In this document: positions 26,691 to 37,300 of the stretch, piece by piece | How the letters are laid out: each line of letters begins with the position of its first letter | Position numbering within the stretch: the stretch's first letter is position 1 | Assembly (NCBI GenBank): GCA_028023455.1 | Contig: JAQFVV010006469.1 | Location: 806,001-870,000, forward strand | Origin: Epiperipatus broadwayi | Taxonomy: Eukaryota; Onychophora; Udeonychophora; Euonychophora; Peripatidae | DNA: 64,000 bases | Direction: 5' to 3' | Notes under the pieces: model-generated | Seen by the model: the letters and a program-made list of their open reading frames with translations, nothing else | Told to the model about the DNA's origin: nothing | Database searches by the model: none | Program-made: the position numbers and the translations under genes

Positions 26691-26719
26691 AATGGTTGAT
26701 GATGATGATTATAAATATT

Positions 26720-26937
26720 TTGGAAAAAGTACAGACATCAAACTTAATTTATTATATATATATTGTAATGATTGCCATGAATACATGAATATTATTGGCC
26801 TTCAGTTGGTTAGCCTTTTATAAAATGTAATGAGGGTGGTGATCGAAAAATCATCAACCCCAAGTTAACAAAAAAAATATTTTTACAATAATATTAAAGT
26901 AACATTAAAGTAAAATATTACTATTGAAATATTTAAT

Positions 26938-26972
<35 letters not shown>

Positions 26973-29170
26973 GGATATATATATATATATATATATAATA
27001 TTTATATAATCAAGGGAGCATGAGAAAATGAAAACTCTGAGATCAACCAAGTTAACTTCTTAGAGCAACTATAAATATAATTATAAATTCATAAATCCAT
27101 CAGCATTATTAATAATAAAAGAAAGTATGAGTAAAAAAATAACCATTCATCATCATTAATGACCAACAATCAAATAAATCAACACAATAAATCAACAATC
27201 AATCTTGTGGTTGGATTTAAAATGGGTCTACTGTAGACCAGGCCAACTATTTAACCTTTTCCAGCTTGAGGCAATTGTTTAACCATTAATTTGGAAGCAC
27301 AAACTAAGTGCTAATCCATCAAAATACATTATGAGAAACAATAATGCTGGAACATTAAAACATGTTGATCATCATCAACACTCTGACCACTTTGTACCAT
27401 TAATGTACTTGCCAACTATAAACCTAATTTCTAATAAGACTAAACTAAACTAAAATGTACTGCATGGACTTTAAAGAATATAATCTTAGCACCAACCATG
27501 ATATATCAACTGGATGGCCCCTGCACTAATATACATCATCATTCATATAATCAGATCATTAAGTATGAATCTAACTCAGAGAACATAAGCTCTATTACTG
27601 TACTGTGATAATATCCTAAAAACTATTTAGAATTAAGTCACTGGAATAATTTTAACAACTGAATTGAAGTTTATTAATAACAATACAAAAAATGATATTA
27701 AGATCTATAGAATATGATTATACACTAAGAATCTTCTGATTTTGATTAATATACAAAATTTAAGTTATTACATTATGATTTACATATATGTTCATATAAA
27801 GCACCTATATGTATCCACACACAGACATGCTGCATAATTTCTGGACATATTTAAATAGTCATAACATAAGTTACATAAAAATACTATAAATGATTAAAAT
27901 TTACCTATATATGTCTATCTGACATGCATTGATTTATATATACACAGATACATGGTATAATTTTTAGATATATTCTAATTATTATAAAATAATAACAAAA
28001 TAAATGATTAAAGTTTTAAGTTGTATTTTTTTCATAATACTAATACCTTATGCTAAGTTTACTTAAAACAAATATATATAATCTGTGCATGTATGTGCAG
28101 TACAATAATTGATTGATTATATAAATAAAATTCATTTTCTATCATATTTGAATTTATAAAAATAATAAATGTCATTAGTTTTTATAACATGTAATTAACA
28201 TATATGTTTTCACACTTGTAAATCTATGGACCCACTGGTGTTTAGATCATATATTTCATTTTGTCAAAATAAAATTATTAAAAATTATTTTTGCAATTAA
28301 TTTCATTTGAAAAATATACATGAAATTCATACATATACATGTGTATCAATAAAAATATAGATGATATGAATCGAATTTTATCATAATAGTTTAGTTTTTT
28401 TCTTTTTTAAAAAAATATCAGTTTATAAGTTCATTTTTTCCCTCTTTAAAAAATATCAGTTTATAAGTTCATTTTTTCCCTCTAGAATACAAAATTGTCT
28501 ATAAATTATTTCTTTACTTTTTGATTAGTTTTCTCTTTTTTTCTTTAAAAAAAGTACTATCAACTTTTGTTTTAAAAAATAGTCAATGAATTAAATCTTT
28601 ACTCATAGATTTTTAATATAAGTAAATTTATTACTTGTGTTAGTTTAAATTATAGATTAAAATGTCATTTTAAGGAAAAAAGAATTTACTTAATATTTCA
28701 TTCTCATTATATATTTACTTGGGCTTCTATGCATACAGAACATCAGCATATGTATAATTACTCCTTCAGCAAGTTGAGAGATTTCTCTTGGTTATATTGG
28801 TTTATAGTCATATTGTGGAAAGTATAATTCAGGTATGGTTGACATTAAATTAGTTCATTTCTGTCTAGGATTTAATGCATTTCAGGCAAGCAAATTACCT
28901 TGTAGAAAACATTTGTATCTATGAATTTTAATACTGGAAGTTGATCCATTTTTTTCCATGTAAATTCAAACTCCACCATCATGAACTATAGAGCAGCTGC
29001 TAAACTTGTCCCTTTGTTTTCCCTTAGATCTTTCATGGAAGCTCTGTATATTTTTCCAAACACCAACTCTGCTAGCCAACTATCTGGCCAGCCGTAATTA
29101 TTGCCAACTAACTATAATAAACTAGCCAACTCTCCTGGCCAGCTCTTATAAAAACTATTTAGCCAAACTA
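26720..29170. other. AT-rich sequence with (AT)n and local duplications
   Basis: (AT)n tracts occupy 26943-26969 and 26974-26998. A diverged tandem duplication can be seen between about 27820-27905 and 27935-28015 (shared TAAATGATTAAA). A near-perfect duplication of about 36 bases lies at 28412-28484 (ATATCAGTTTATAAGTTCAT twice). At 29065-29140 the words GCCAACT and CTGGCCAGC recur. No gene is seen. Confidence 0.5.
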
Positions 29171-29331
29171 AACTATTATATATATATATATATGATAAAC
29201 AAAAATGCAAGTTAAAAAACTTGCTAACGCTTGTATTTATGTCCACAGATGGCATTTCTACCAAAAACACCAATCAAGCGTATATTCTGTTTACATAAAC
29301 GTCAGAGTAGCATTCACTATCTCTAACTATA

Positions 29332-29389
29332 ATTCCACTTTCAGATCATGATTTCAAGCTATTTGCTATCGTCAGTGAAAGACAGGAAT
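29332..29389 (-). ncRNA. hammerhead ribozyme, monomer 1
   Basis: On the minus strand, 5' to 3': AUUCC, UGU, CUUUCA (helix I), CUGACGA (core), UAGCAAAUAGCUU (helix II of 3 bp and loop, with a U-U at its base), GAAA (core), UCAUGA folding as helix III, UC, then UGAAAG, U, GGAAU closing helix I. Helix I is thus 6 bp, internal loop, 5 bp, all Watson-Crick. Predicted cleavage follows AUC, at the 29344/29343 boundary. This is a type I hammerhead with short helix III. The U-U in place of the usual G10.1-C11.1 may lower activity. Confidence 0.86.
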
Positions 29390-29734
29390 AAAGAAACTAG
29401 ATCTAAACACAAACTCTGAGCATTTATGAAACAATTTCTATTCAGCTTGCCAGCGTGAATTTTTTAAACACGTAATGTCTTCAAACTCAGCATAGCAAAC
29501 CAGATAGCTATAGGGTCTGATCTCAGTTCAGCATCACCACATAGTAGAAGCCCTGCAATCTATATCATTGCAAGAAAGACCTCAAAGGTACATTTATGAT
29601 AAACAAAAATGCAAGTTAAAAACTTGCTAACGCTTGTATTTATGTCCACAGATGGCGTTTCTACCAAAAACACCAATCAAGCGTATATTCTGTTTACATA
29701 AATGTCAGAGTAGCATTCACTATCTTTAACTATA

Positions 29735-29792
29735 ATTCCACTTTCAGATCATGATTTCAAGCTATTTGCTATCGTCAGTGAAAGACAGGAAT
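29735..29792 (-). ncRNA. hammerhead ribozyme, monomer 2
   Basis: Identical in all core and helix positions to the copy at 29332-29389. Confidence 0.86.
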
Positions 29793-30110
29793 AAAGAAAC
29801 TAGATCTAAACACAAACTCAGCGTTTATGAAACAATTTCTATTCAGCTTGCCAGCGTGAATTTTTTAGACACGTAATGTCTTCAAACTCAGCATAGCAAA
29901 CCAGATAGCTATATGGGTCTGATCTCAGTTCAGCATCACCACATAGTAGAAGCCTCTGCAATCTATATCATTGAGAAGACTCAAAGTACATATGATAACA
30001 AATCAAGTTAAAAACTTGCTAACCTTTTTTTTCCCAGATGGCGTTTTCCAAAACACCAATCAACGTATATTCTGTTTCTAAACGTCAGAGTAGCACACTA
30101 TCTCTACTAT

Positions 30111-30160
30111 ATTCCACTTTCAGATCATGATTTCAAGCTATTTGCTCTCGAGACAGATAA
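30111..30160 (-). ncRNA. broken hammerhead, monomer 3
   Basis: Helix III, GAAA and most of helix II remain, but CUGACGA and the 5' arm of helix I are largely deleted. Confidence 0.7.
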
Positions 30161-30468
30161 ACTAGATCTACACAAACTCTGAGCGTTTATGAAACAATTT
30201 CTATTCAGCTTCCGTATTTTTAGACCTAATTCTTCAAACTCACTCAAACCAGATAGCTATATGGTCTGATCTCAGTCAGCATCACCATAGTAGAGCCCTC
30301 AATCTATATCATTGAGAAAGACCTCAAAGGTACATTATGATAACAAAAGCAAGTTAAAAAACCTAACGCTTTATTTATGTCCCAATGCTTCAAAAACACC
30401 AATCAGCGTATATTCTGTTTACATAAACTCAGAGTAGCATTCACTATCTCTAACTATAATTCCACTTT

Positions 30469-30514
30469 CAGTCATGTTTCAAGCTATTTGCTATCGTCAG
30501 TGAAAGACAGGAAT
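30469..30514 (-). ncRNA. damaged hammerhead, monomer 4
   Basis: The core CUGACGA, helix II and helix I are present, but four bases are missing around GAAA and helix III, so cleavage is unlikely. Confidence 0.7.
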
Positions 30515-30836
30515 AAAAAACTAGATCTAAACCAAACTCTGACGTTTATGAAACAATTTCTATTCAGCTTGCAGCGTGATTTTTAGCACTAATTCTTCAA
30601 ACTCACATAGCAAAGATAGCTATATGGGTCTGATCTCAGTTCAGCATCACCATAGTAGAAGCCTCTGCAATCTATATCATTGCAAGAAAGAAAAGTACAT
30701 TTATGATAAACAAAATGCAAGTTAAAAAACTGCTAACGCTTGTATTTATGTCACAGATGGCTTTCTACCAAAAACCCAATCAAGCGTATATTCTGTTTAC
30801 ATAAACTCAGAGTAGCATTCACTATCTCTAACTATA

Positions 30837-30894
30837 ATTCCACTTTCAGATCATGATTTCAAGCTATTTGCTATCGTCAGTGAAAGACAGGAAT
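30837..30894 (-). ncRNA. hammerhead ribozyme, monomer 5
   Basis: Intact core and helices as in monomer 1, despite deletions elsewhere in this unit. Confidence 0.86.
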
Positions 30895-31219
30895 AAAGAA
30901 ACTAGATCTAAACACAAACTCTGAGCGTTTATGAAACAATTTCTATTCAGCTTGCCAGCGTGAATTTTTAGACATAATGTCTTCAAACCAGAAACAGATA
31001 GCTATATGGGTCTGATCTCAGTTCAGCATACATAGTAGAAGCCTCTCAATCTATATCATTGCAAGAAAGACCTCAAAGGTACATTTATGATAAACAAAAC
31101 AAGTTAAAAAACTTCTAACGCTTGTATTTATCCACAGATGGGTTTCTACCAAAAACACCAATCAAGCGTATATTCTGTTTACATAAACGTCAGAGTAGCA
31201 TTCACTATCTCTAACTATA

Positions 31220-31277
31220 ATTCCACTTTCAGATCATGATTTCAAGCTATTTGCTATCGTCAGTGAAAGACAGGAAT
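31220..31277 (-). ncRNA. hammerhead ribozyme, monomer 6
   Basis: Intact; same sequence as monomer 1. Confidence 0.86.
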
Positions 31278-31616
31278 AAAGAAACTAGATCTAAACACAA
31301 ACTCTGAGCGTTTATGAAACAATTTCTATTCAGCTTGCCAGGTGAATTTTTAGACACGTAATGTCTTCAAACTCAGAAGAAACCAGATAGCTATATGGGT
31401 CTGATCTCAGTTCAGCATCACCACATAGTAGAAGCCTCTCAATCTATATCATTGCAAAAAGACCTCAAAGGTACATTTATGATAAACAAAATCAAGTTAA
31501 AAAACTTGCTAACGCTTGTATTTATGTCCACAGATGGCGTTTCTACCAAAAACACCGATCAAGCGTATATTCTGTTTACATAAACGTCAGAGTAGCATTC
31601 ACTATCTCTAACTATA

Positions 31617-31674
31617 ATTCCACTTTCAGATCATGATTTCAAGCTATTTGCTATCGTCAGTGAAAGACAGGAAT
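31617..31674 (-). ncRNA. hammerhead ribozyme, monomer 7
   Basis: Intact. The adapter-like 13-mer lies 56 bases further right, in the same monomer. Confidence 0.86.
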
Positions 31675-31729
31675 AAAGAAACTAGATCTAAACACAAACT
31701 CTGAGCGTTTATGAAACAATTTCTATTCA

Positions 31730-31742
31730 GCTCTTCCGATCT
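31730..31742 (+). other. 13-base match to Illumina adapter end
   Basis: GCTCTTCCGATCT replaces the segment between CAG and TGAATTTTTT that in the other monomers contains TTGCCAGCG. This 13-mer is the common 3' end of Illumina TruSeq adapters. It is most simply residual adapter in an assembly or polishing step, not biology. Confidence 0.8.
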
Positions 31743-32021
31743 GAATTTTTTAGACACGTAATGTCTTCAAACTCAGCATAGCAAACCAGATAGCTATATG
31801 GGTCTGATCTCAGTTCAGCATCACCACATAGTAGAAGCCTCTGCAATCTATATCATTGCAAGAAAGACCTCAAAGGTACATTTATGATAAACAAAAATGC
31901 AAGTTAAAAAACTTGCTAACGCTTGTATTTATGTCCACAGATGGCGTTTCTACCAAAAACACCGATCAAGCGTATATTCTGTTTACATAAGTCAGAGTAG
32001 CATTCACTATCTCTAACTATA

Positions 32022-32079
32022 ATTCCACTTTCAGATCATGATTTCAAGCTATTTGCTATCATCAGTGAAAGACAGGAAT
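32022..32079 (-). ncRNA. hammerhead ribozyme, monomer 8
   Basis: Intact, with CUGAUGA instead of CUGACGA. The change falls at N7, the one free position of that core block, which supports selection on, or at least retention of, the ribozyme fold. Confidence 0.86.
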
Positions 32080-32179
32080 AAAGAAACTAGATCTAAACAC
32101 AAACTCTGAGGTTTATGAAACAATTTCTATTCAGCTTGAGGTAATTTTTTAGACAATTCTTCAAACTCAGATAGCAAAA

Positions 32180-33022
32180 ATATGATTGAAAGTGGAATTA
32201 TAGTTAGAGATAGTGAATGCTACTCTACGTTTATGTAAACAGAATATACGCTTATTGGTGTTTTTGGTAGAAACATCTGTGGACATAAATACAAGGTTAC
32301 AAGTTTTTAACTTGCATTTTTGTTTATATAAATGTACCTTTGAGGTCTTTCTTGCAATGAATAGATTCAGAGGCTTCTACTATGTGGTGATGCTGAATGA
32401 GATAGAATATATATCTGTTTGCTATGCTGAGTTTGAAGAATTGTTCTAAAAAATTCAGTAAGCTGAATAGAAATTGTTTCATAAAGCTCAGGTTTGTGTT
32501 TAGATCTAGTTTCTTTATTTGTCTTTCACTGAGATAGAAATAGTTGAATCATGATCTGAAAGTGGAATTATAGTTAGAGATAGTGATGCTACTCTGAGTT
32601 TATGTAAACAGAATATACGCTTGATTGGTGTTTTGGTAGAAGCATTGTGGACATAAATACAAGGTTAGAGTTTTTTAACTTGCATTTTGTTTATCATAAA
32701 TGTACCTTTGAGGTCTTTCTTGATGATATAGATTGGAGGTTATATGTGTGATGTGAACTGAGATCAGATATAGCTATCTGGTTTGTATGTGAGTTTGAAG
32801 AATTAGTGTCTAAAAATTAGCTGGAAGTGAATAAAATTGTTTCATAAACGCTAGAGTTTGTGTTTAGATCTAGTTTCTTTATTCTGTCTTTCTGAGATAG
32901 AAATAGCTAAATCATGATCTGAAAGTGGAATTATAGTTAGAGATAGTGAATGCTACTCTGACGTTTATGTAAACAGAATATACGCTTGATTGGTGTTTTT
33001 GGTAGAAACGCCATCTGTGGAC
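32180..33022 (+). repeat. satellite array, inverted block
   Basis: After a junction at about 32166-32185 the same monomer continues in the opposite orientation for about two units, ending inside GGACATATATAT at 33022 in another (TA)n tract. These units are more worn: both hammerhead cores have lost bases (CTGAGA instead of CUGACGA, shortened helix II). Open frames 32213-32449 (+) and 32912-33106 (-) arise from the repeat and are not genes. Together with the direct block this makes a large inverted repeat. Confidence 0.85.
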
Positions 33023-33473
33023 ATATATATATATATATATTAGTATTATAAACATTATATGAATATCATTTATTAGATAATGCTTATATAGAGGCATATT
33101 ATACAATGACTTGTTTTGAAATTATCCCTGAAATAAGCTAATTGCAAATTGTCCATGAGTTTGAATATCGGGCATAATGGTGACTGAAAGAGGGATGAGA
33201 GATAGATGAACTTGTCTAAATTATATCAAAATTTGTTTAAAAATTATTGAGCTAGCATAATAAAGATGGATATAATCATGGACTTAGTATTTTATCGATT
33301 CATTTCTAGCATTCTACCTGAAGACCCAAAGTCCGATTGTAGTGAAATGCATATCTTCTTTCTGGTGAATTTAATCATCCCGTTATATTCAACAAGCCCA
33401 ATTTAGACTTTAAATATAATCGATTCCATTATATTTGGTGCATCAACTGGGGCTATTAAATATACACGATTCC

Positions 33474-33511
<38 letters not shown>

Positions 33512-33560
33512 TTTAAGAGATATTATCTATGCATTAGTTTTTCAAGTTGAATTGAATTAT
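33023..33560. other. AT-rich sequence with (TA)n tracts
   Basis: (TA)n at 33023-33040 bounds the satellite and another lies at 33477-33508. The word GATTCCATTATA appears at 33422 and 33469, a small local duplication. No gene is seen. Confidence 0.5.
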
Positions 33561-33639
33561 AGTAATAGTGTTTAATATGATTTTTGCTCAAAATGGCATT
33601 AATCAACTGAATGCTATCATACCATGTAATAGGTAGGAC

Positions 33640-34315
33640 TGATGAAAAAATGAAAGAAGTGCAGTAAACATCTGAAGAGTACAAAACTATTTTGAAATGG
33701 TATTTGAAATTTGAGAATTTTGTGAAAATACAATGACAACAGAAATATGAGTATGCAACAGAACTTAAACATGCCTAAAAATTGCATGCATTATTGATAA
33801 GTTTGAGACATGGTGTGATGTGACAAAGGGAGATCCAGGAGGCATCATACAGCAACAAGTCCTGCTTTTTCTGCTATAGTGTTGAGACAGTTTACATGCA
33901 TGTGAGACAGAAATTATCAGATCCAGCATGTGACACCTTTTTAAACAGTAAAATGGAAAGTATTTCTTCTAATATTGTTATCTATATTGAATAAAGACAT
34001 CTCTTATTGAAGAGTGTAATATTGTTTGAGGTTCCAAAGCATGATATAAGAGAATAAAGATTTTGAAGGGAAATTTTTTGGTCTGATGAAGCACAGTTTA
34101 ACTTAAACAAAATAATTGTCTGAGATAATTTTAAGTATTGGATTTTCAGAAAATTCTCATATTCATGTGGAAAATGAAGTCAATTTACCAGGTCTCACTG
34201 TCTAGTGTGGCATGTCATTAAGGAGTCTAATTGAATCATTCTCCATTGAAGGAACTGTTATAAGTCAACTGTACTGAAACATACTACAAACATTCATTTT
34301 AATTACAATTGATAT
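33640..34315 (+). pseudogene. mariner/Tc-type transposase relic
   Basis: The plus strand at 33798-33845 reads IDKFETWCDVTKGDPGG, the linker after the second helix-turn-helix in Tc1/mariner transposases. At 34068-34115 EIFWSDEAQFNLN gives the strand with the second catalytic Asp, followed after stops by KYWIF and a CLVWHVIKESN segment that corresponds to the NVWAGI region. Stops are frequent and the N-terminus and last acidic residue are not readable. Terminal repeats were not found. It is an old, inactive copy. Confidence 0.6.
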
Positions 34316-34319
34316 ATAT

Positions 34320-37300
34320 TCTAACCTCCCCCCACGCATCCTCACCCCAAAATATACTGTTTATTACGAATATTCTGGGTTCTAGCTCAGTTAACAAATA
34401 AATAAATGAAATATTCAGCATTGATTAAAATGATTACTAGCTCTAATTTTAAAATACAAATACGGTTCAATTTTTTAAAATGAATTAACACATATTTACT
34501 ATTTTCATGAGACATGGAGTGACAATACGGGGAACGAGATAGACTACATTGAGTTATTATCCACATGATACTACCTCAATGGCATAAGAACACTATTCCC
34601 CCTTTTTACTATACCAAATAACTAACTCATAGTATTCTTACGACTTTCTAAGCTCTATTCACTACGATTAAAAATAATAATCATATCTTAATCTTCTTTA
34701 TAACAAGAATCTAGCTTAATTAAATAAAATGAAGTAAAATAAAATAAAAATCTCAGGTTCCTAAATTGTATTCTAACTGATTTAAAATTACGGTAGTAAA
34801 ATATGAAAAGGGAAATTTTATGTCATAATCTACTACACATCAACTAATAATAATAAAAATAATAATAACAATAATAATATAATATAATCTTATTTCTTCC
34901 TAAAATAAAATAAATAAACACGTACGTGGTAGTATTTTAATAATCTGACAACAGAATACGTGTGGCAACATTAGCATATAATTTAATGTAATATTGTGGC
35001 AATCGATTTATGACCAATAAATAATATAAAATTATGATCTTTTAATTTTAACATACCAATAAATTCTCAAAATTATTATAACATTTTTATGTTTACCCTT
35101 TTGTGCAAAAACTATATGTCTGTTTCAATTATAAATGTATCGTGATTTTATGCATCCATGTGGAGAAATAACAACGTGGACACAACTTTAAAATAAATTT
35201 AAAAAACAAAGTTTATTAACAACATAAATAAATTAACAATATTTTTACACTATGTACATTGGATATCCCTTACTCTCCTATCTCAACTTAGTTTACTAGT
35301 TTATAAAATGAAATCAAAATACTATTTATTTTTCCTAGTTAAATCTTATCTTTTTAACACTTAAGAAAATACAGTATTATTACTTGATTTATTATTATGG
35401 TTAGCTTATTACAAAATGTATTTCTTATATGATTATCACAAACACTTTGCATCCCTAATAGTATTAAAATTATATTTTTTTTTACAAAATTTACATTCGT
35501 AGTAAAATTCTACTAAATAACAAATTTTAGTTTTATATTGGTTGTATGGAATCTTACAAAGTCAAAACATTATTCTACATTCGGTATTAGGTTTTTTATT
35601 GTTCATTATCCGATGTTTATTAATCCTAATATTCTGATTCAAGCCTTACTTCGGATGATATAATTACAACTATTAATATACCATGCACAAGTATATGTTT
35701 ATTATACCTTATTGAACTATTTTCTCAATAAATATGCAATACTTATTTTCTAAAAATATTATAAAAAAAAATTCATTCAAATTTTATTATCACTTTTAAA
35801 ATACTTAGTTTAGATTTCTTTTCAAAATCTTATATTCATTTCTGAATTAATTTTACAATGTATTATATGATTCTTTCTCTCTTTATGATATTTTGGACTT
35901 TCAATTTTAAAGTTACACAATTCTATACATTCCAGCAAATAAACTATTCTTACATAAACGATAACATCTCTTCAGTTCTATTTTATTCATTATTTCTTTG
36001 AAAATATCTTTCTGACCGATGCAGATTCACAAAATAAGGATAGCGAAGATAGATGCATAGGATCAAAATACAACTAGAATATTACTCGTCATAAACCTTG
36101 ACAATCATGGCACAGTGAATTAAAAGACACTATAGAGGAGTGACCTTTACCTGTCTACCAACCTCTATTATAGGAACGATGCTAAAGCTATTTCTTCAGC
36201 TTTATTATAACATCAAAAAGTTTAAAGATATGCAAAAAAACACTGTCCAAACTATATATGTGTTCAGTCATAGGGCTTAGTTAACTATACTGAAATCACA
36301 CAAAACTACATATGATCCAAATCCTTTATTTTCCTATTTCTTAAAAAAAAAACATCATCTTGGTTTCCTCTCCACTAGTACTTCCAAGTCACTATCCGAT
36401 CTTATTTCTCAAGATTTTTCTATACTGTACATCGACAAATACATATCTGCATTTCTAACAATAATAAAATTCATTTATTTTAAAACTATTCCACTGTTCT
36501 ATAAGAAAATCTTTTTACTACTTTCCTCCGTATATTTAATCATATACAAACTATTTTAAATATCTGAATACTTTATCACATGAAAGTTCAAAAGAATCAC
36601 ACAATTGTTCTGTTAAATTATATTATTAATATACTTTAAATAAATTATTGCATGCATATTCCGAATTACTCCTATCTCATTATATGTTAAAAATGTTGTA
36701 TAAAATGTGTACATATAATTTAAACTTTCACACTTCATTCTTAATCAATAGATGATCTAAAAAAATACATTATGCATTATGAATAAATATCAAAATTACC
36801 AAACGATCTTTATCTTCTCGATCGCGTTCCGTAGGCTTCACCATCCATTTGATTCTTGTAAATATAAGACTCCCATCCATACACTTTATTTTAAACACTA
36901 TTTCTATAATTTTATCAAGCTATTATATTTAATTTTTAATATTACTAAATTTATGTTTATATGTTTTCCCTAATCTCACATAACATTTTATATTTAAAAA
37001 TAAATTAGTAAAAATATTTCAAACTATATTTACTGTACTTCTTCATCAAATTTTCTTGAAAACCGTTCATATTAAAGCTAAAAAAAAATGTTTATTATTT
37101 CTTCTTCAGTCACTTAATGTTCTTCTCCCTGCTTGTTCAATTTTTAAGGCAAAACAATTATTGCTCTGTTTAATAAATATTCATAGATGACAATCCTTGG
37201 TTTTTTATAATATTTAATACAATTATTAATTATGACATTAGTTAATCCCGTAAAGAAAAACGTCTACATATTCTCTTCTAATATTTTCTGCTAATATTTT

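Larger units (their letters stand above)
23815..26712 (+). mobile_element. RTE-type LINE, nearly full length, copy 1
   Basis: A short GC-richer leader (23815-23878) precedes an apurinic/apyrimidinic-type endonuclease, a linker, a reverse transcriptase and the C-terminal block typical of RTE-like invertebrate LINEs. It ends in a short TGATGATGATGAT tail (26696-26708) rather than poly(A), as RTE elements do. The single long ORF is split by several frameshifts and stops. It is the best preserved of four copies in the window (others 19.2-21.3, 45.6-49.9 and 54.1-55.4 kb). RTE elements copy themselves by target-primed reverse transcription in the nucleus. Confidence 0.88.
29193..32165 (-). repeat. 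satellite array, direct block, about 403-bp monomers
   Basis: About 7.4 head-to-tail monomers lie here. Spacing of the same landmark (ATTCCACTTTCAG) is 403, 376, 358, 368, 383, 397 and 405 bases, the middle units being shortened by scattered small deletions. Each full unit includes GCAAGTT-AAAA-AACTTGC, a 7-bp stem-loop, and on the minus strand a hammerhead ribozyme, listed separately. The array starts directly in a (TA)n tract. Open frames within it (30377-30586, 31395-31583) are not conserved between units and are not genes. The organisation, tandem sub-kilobase units each with a type I hammerhead, fits an animal retrozyme or hammerhead satellite. The minus strand is taken as the RNA sense. 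Confidence 0.9.

Noticed and set aside
30377-31583. Open frames of 62-69 codons in the satellite
   Set aside because: They are not maintained between monomers; the repeat is explained by the ribozyme unit.
29193-32165. CRISPR array
   Set aside because: The repeats are about 400-bp contiguous monomers without spacers, in a eukaryotic setting.
32213-33106. Open frames in the inverted satellite block
   Set aside because: They exist only because of unit-specific deletions and run into flanking (TA)n.
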